The position numbers and the translations under genes are program-made. 34,500 nt of DNA from Lichenicola sp964247725 (GTDB lineage Bacteria; Pseudomonadota; Alphaproteobacteria; Acetobacterales; Acetobacteraceae), in the NCBI GenBank assembly GCA_964247725.1, contig CAXTVM010000038.1:1-34500 (forward strand), in the 5' to 3' direction. Under the pieces are notes generated by a model. That model searched no databases. It had not been told where the DNA came from and saw only the letters and a list, made by a program, of their open reading frames with translations. Positions 32,201 to 34,500 of this stretch are shown in pieces (positions within the stretch are counted from its first letter, which is position 1; each line of letters opens with the position of its first letter).

Positions 32201-34074
32201 GCGGCGCGGCGGCGCGGGCGGGGACCGGCGCGGCGGGTGGACGGGGCGTCCTCGGCGAACAGCTCGGACAGCTTGGCCAGCATGGTGCCGCCTAGCTCCT
32301 CGGCGTCGGTGATGGTGACGGCGCGGCGGTAGTAGCGGGTGACGTCGTGGCCGATGCCGATCGCGATCAGCTCGACCGCGGCGCGGCGCTCGATGTCGGC
32401 GATCACCTCGCGCAGGTGCCGCTCCAGGTAGCTGCCGGAGTTGACCGACAGCGTGCTGTCGTCGACCGGGGCGCCGTCGCTGATCACCATCAGGATGCGG
32501 CGGCTCTCGGGCCGGTCGAGCAGGCGGCGGTGCGACCAGGCCAGCGCCTCGCCGTCGATGTTCTCCTTCAGCAGGCCTTCCCGCAGCATCAGGCCGAGGT
32601 TGCGGCGGGCGCGGCGCCACGGCAGGTCGGCGGACTTGTAGACGATGTGGCGCAGGTCGTTGAGGCGGCCGGGCTCGCGCGGCTTGCCCGACGCGATCCA
32701 ACGCTCGCGGCTCTGGCCGCCCTTCCAGGCGCGGGTGGTGAAACCCAGGATCTCGACCTTGACGCCGCAGCGCTCCAGCGTGCGGGCCAAGATGTCGCCG
32801 CACATGGCCGCCACCGTGATCGGCCGGCCGCGCATCGAGCCCGAGTTGTCGAGCAGCAGGGTCACCACGGTGTCGCGGAAGTCGGTGTCGCGCTCGCGCT
32901 TGTAGGAGAGCGAGAGCATCGGGTCGACCACGATGCGGGCGAGCCGCCCGGCATCCAGGATGCCCTCCTCCTGATCGAAGTCCCAGGCCCGGGTCTGCTG
33001 CGCCATCAGCCGGCGCTGCAGGCGGTTGGCAAGCTTGGAGACCACGCCCTGCATGTGCAGCAGCTGCTGGTCGAGCTGCTGGCGCAGGCGGGCCAGCTCG
33101 TCGCCGTCGCACAGCGCCTCGGCCGAGACCTCCTCGTCGAAGTCTCGGCAGAAGGCGCGGTAGGCGGTGCCGATCCCGGCCTGGGTCGGCTCGCGCGGCG
33201 GCTGCGGGCCGCCGGGACGATCCTCGCCTTCGGCGGCGCCGGCCTGCTGGTCGGTGTCGTCCTGCTCGTCCGTCTCGCCGGCGCTGGCGGACTGCTGCTC
33301 GGCGCTCGTGGTCTCGTCGGCGGCGCCGGCGCCCTGCGCCTGCTCGGGTGCCGGCGGGGGATCGTCGGCCGGTTCCTGCTCCTCGTCGGCGCCGTCCTCG
33401 CCATTCTCCTCCCGTTCCTCGGTCTCGACGTCGAGCTCGGCCAGGTCGTAGGCGGCGATCAGCCGGCGGGCGGCGCGGGTGTAGGCGCCCTGGTCGTCCT
33501 GGGCGGCGGCGAGCTCGTCCAGCGCGCGGTCGGCGCCGTCGGCCAGCGACTGCCGCCAGAGACCGAGCACCTGCGCCGCGGCGGCGGGCGGCGGCGCGCC
33601 GGACAGGCGCTCGCGGGCCAGCAGCGCCAGGGCCGCGGCCATCGGCATCTGCTCGCGGCGGGTCATGCGCTCGTAGCCGGCCTGCTCGCACTCCTGGTCG
33701 AGCCGCGCCTGCAGGTTGGCGGCGACGCCGGCCATGTGGCGGGCGCCGACCGTCTCCAGCCGGGCCTGCTCCAGCGCGTCGTAGACCTCGCGCGCCTCGC
33801 GGGGCGCCGGCGTGCGGGCAGCGTGAACGGCGGTGTCGTGGTGGCGGAGCCGGAGTGCTGCGGCATCGGCGGCGCCGCGCAGGCGGGCGACCTCGGCGGC
33901 CGGCAGCGACCGGCTCGGCTGCGGCAGCCGCACCCGCGTCTCGGTGACGTGGACGGGGCCGGCCTGGAAGGTGACCTGCACGTCGCGCTGGCCGCCGATC
34001 GCGCGCAGCGTGCCGGCGGTGGCGCGCTTGAACGCCTCGCTGCGGCTGGTCTCGCCGCTGCCGCCCCCGCTCAT
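32197..34074 (-). CDS. cobT: Aerobic cobaltochelatase subunit CobT
   Basis: The product is 625 residues from ATG 34074, which overlaps the cobS stop (ATGA). The N-terminal ~210 residues are the CobT helical part. A highly acidic Glu/Asp/Gln-rich linker follows at ~225-310. The C-terminal von Willebrand A domain has the MIDAS motif DNSGSMRG (32826-32849 region), a later MVISDGAPVDD, and the IGIGHDVTRYY end. CobT forms an AAA+ chaperone complex with CobS that drives CobN to insert Co2+ into hydrogenobyrinic acid a,c-diamide, the aerobic B12 route. The order cobS-cobT is conserved in alphaproteobacteria. A longer start at 34194 would run through cobS in another frame and is rejected. Confidence 0.95.
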   Translation of the reverse strand: MSGGGSGETSRSEAFKRATAGTLRAIGGQRDVQVTFQAGPVHVTETRVRLPQPSRSLPAAEVARLRGAADAAALRLRHHDTAVHAARTPAPREAREVYDALEQARLETVGARHMAGVAANLQARLDQECEQAGYERMTRREQMPMAAALALLARERLSGAPPPAAAAQVLGLWRQSLADGADRALDELAAAQDDQGAYTRAARRLIAAYDLAELDVETEEREENGEDGADEEQEPADDPPPAPEQAQGAGAADETTSAEQQSASAGETDEQDDTDQQAGAAEGEDRPGGPQPPREPTQAGIGTAYRAFCRDFDEEVSAEALCDGDELARLRQQLDQQLLHMQGVVSKLANRLQRRLMAQQTRAWDFDQEEGILDAGRLARIVVDPMLSLSYKRERDTDFRDTVVTLLLDNSGSMRGRPITVAAMCGDILARTLERCGVKVEILGFTTRAWKGGQSRERWIASGKPREPGRLNDLRHIVYKSADLPWRRARRNLGLMLREGLLKENIDGEALAWSHRRLLDRPESRRILMVISDGAPVDDSTLSVNSGSYLERHLREVIADIERRAAVELIAIGIGHDVTRYYRRAVTITDAEELGGTMLAKLSELFAEDAPSTRRAGPRPRRRAA

Positions 34075-34500
34075 CGGGCCTTGGCGGCCGTGGCGGTGGC
34101 CGGACCGGTGGCCGGACCCTGGGCCGGGGCCAGCTCCTCGTTGAAGCAGCGCTGGTAGTATTCGGCCACGGTCTGGCGCTCGGCCTCGTCGCACTTGTTG
34201 AGGAAGGTGAGGCGGAAGGCGAAGCCGAGGTCGCCGAAGATGCGCGCGTTCTCGGCCCAGGTCAGCACCGTGCGCGGCGACATCACGGTGGAGATGTCAC
34301 CGTGGATGAAGCCCGCGCGGGTGAGGTCGGCCAGCGCCACCATGCTCTCGACGCGGCGTTTCTGGGCCGCGTCGCGGCCATCCCAGCCGGTCTTGGCCAG
34401 CACGATCGCGGTCTCCTGCGCGTGCGGCAGGTAGTTCAGCGTGGTGACGATGTTCCAGCGGTCCATCTGGCCCTGGTTGATCTGCTGGGTGCCGTGGTAC
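34071..34500 (-). CDS. cobS: Aerobic cobaltochelatase subunit CobS, 3' part (5' end outside window)
   Basis: The C-terminal ~142 residues are visible. They contain the CobS blocks QMDRWNIVTTLNYLPHAQET, ESMVALADLTRAGF, GDISTVMSPRTVLTWAEN and FRLTFLNKCDEAERQTVAEY. This is the sensor/lid part of the MoxR-type AAA+ ATPase; Walker A and B lie outside the window. The arginine-finger/sensor region (STVMSPRT) is intact. The tail after EELAPAQG is Ala/Thr/Pro rich and longer than needed. TGA overlaps the cobT ATG, so the two subunits are translationally coupled. Confidence 0.95.
   Translation of the reverse strand, partial: YHGTQQINQGQMDRWNIVTTLNYLPHAQETAIVLAKTGWDGRDAAQKRRVESMVALADLTRAGFIHGDISTVMSPRTVLTWAENARIFGDLGFAFRLTFLNKCDEAERQTVAEYYQRCFNEELAPAQGPATGPATATAAKAR

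Noticed and set aside
32347..34158. 603-codon open frame antisense to cobT
   Set aside because: Shadow of a real GC-rich gene: composition follows the cobT codons and shows no domain; CobT is certain from its VWA motifs.
1..34500. CRISPR arrays, tRNA, rRNA
   Set aside because: No regular spacer-repeat array and no tRNA or rRNA-like sequence was recognised on reading either strand; a short or divergent tRNA could be missed without a scan.

Overview
The window is high-GC, densely packed alphaproteobacterial chromosome. The gene set fits Rhodospirillales, most likely Acetobacteraceae: an sdhCDAB operon, aerobic cobaltochelatase genes (cobS, cobT), an OlsB-type ornithine-lipid acyltransferase, a Fur/Mur-type regulator without structural-zinc cysteines, and a run tsaB-rimI / tusA-like / fur / olsB / lnt / XRE regulator. 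The organism call is inference from gene content and GC richness; no rRNA gene is present to anchor it.

Layout. 1-1693: 3' part of nirB plus nirD (NADH-dependent nitrite reduction). 1956-3308: a soluble globin-coupled chemotaxis transducer, convergent with an exported beta-propeller protein (3324-4331). 4655-10387: housekeeping genes with 4-bp start/stop overlaps: Nfu-type Fe-S carrier, RutE-like nitroreductase, TsaB, RimI, then (reverse strand) a TusA-like protein, then Fur/Mur, OlsB and Lnt. 10501-11013: XRE regulator. 11014-13539: a decayed stretch holding a frameshifted coiled-coil gene, a MITE-like inverted repeat, a broken DUF5519-like gene, an NmrA-like gene with a one-base frameshift and a TetR gene without its DNA-binding half. 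13597-15638: MFS exporter and Cys-x5-Arg phosphatase. 15681-19303: sdhCDAB. 19452-20864: divergent DprA-like protein. 21114-24123: metallophosphoesterase, SDR with a glycine/alanine-rich C-terminal tail, DUF4440-like protein. 24136-26332: unknown membrane protein and LysE-type exporter. 26395-27275: wrecked IS5-type transposase. 27354-31365: a PAS-PAS chemotaxis transducer and a PAS protein with a degenerate EAL-like C-terminus. 31895-34500: small membrane protein, cobT and the 3' part of cobS, all on the reverse strand.

How they work together. NirBD makes ammonium from nitrite using siroheme, and CobS/CobT (with CobN, outside the window) load cobalt into the corrin ring, so two tetrapyrrole-dependent pathways flank the window. 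SdhCDAB is complex II; Nfu is a plausible supplier of its Fe-S clusters. Lnt and OlsB both modify the envelope. Three soluble signalling proteins (globin-MCP, PAS-PAS-MCP, PAS/EAL-like) point to sensing of oxygen, NO or redox state. A GC-rich palindromic repeat occurs at three intergenic sites, one of them inside the sdh operon, and a related-looking repeat forms the last codons of the Fur gene.

I did not find a clearly new multi-gene system. The best candidates for a second look are the divergent DprA-like protein, the PAS/EAL-like protein, the palindromic repeat family including its possible coding copy in fur, and the decayed block after the XRE regulator.
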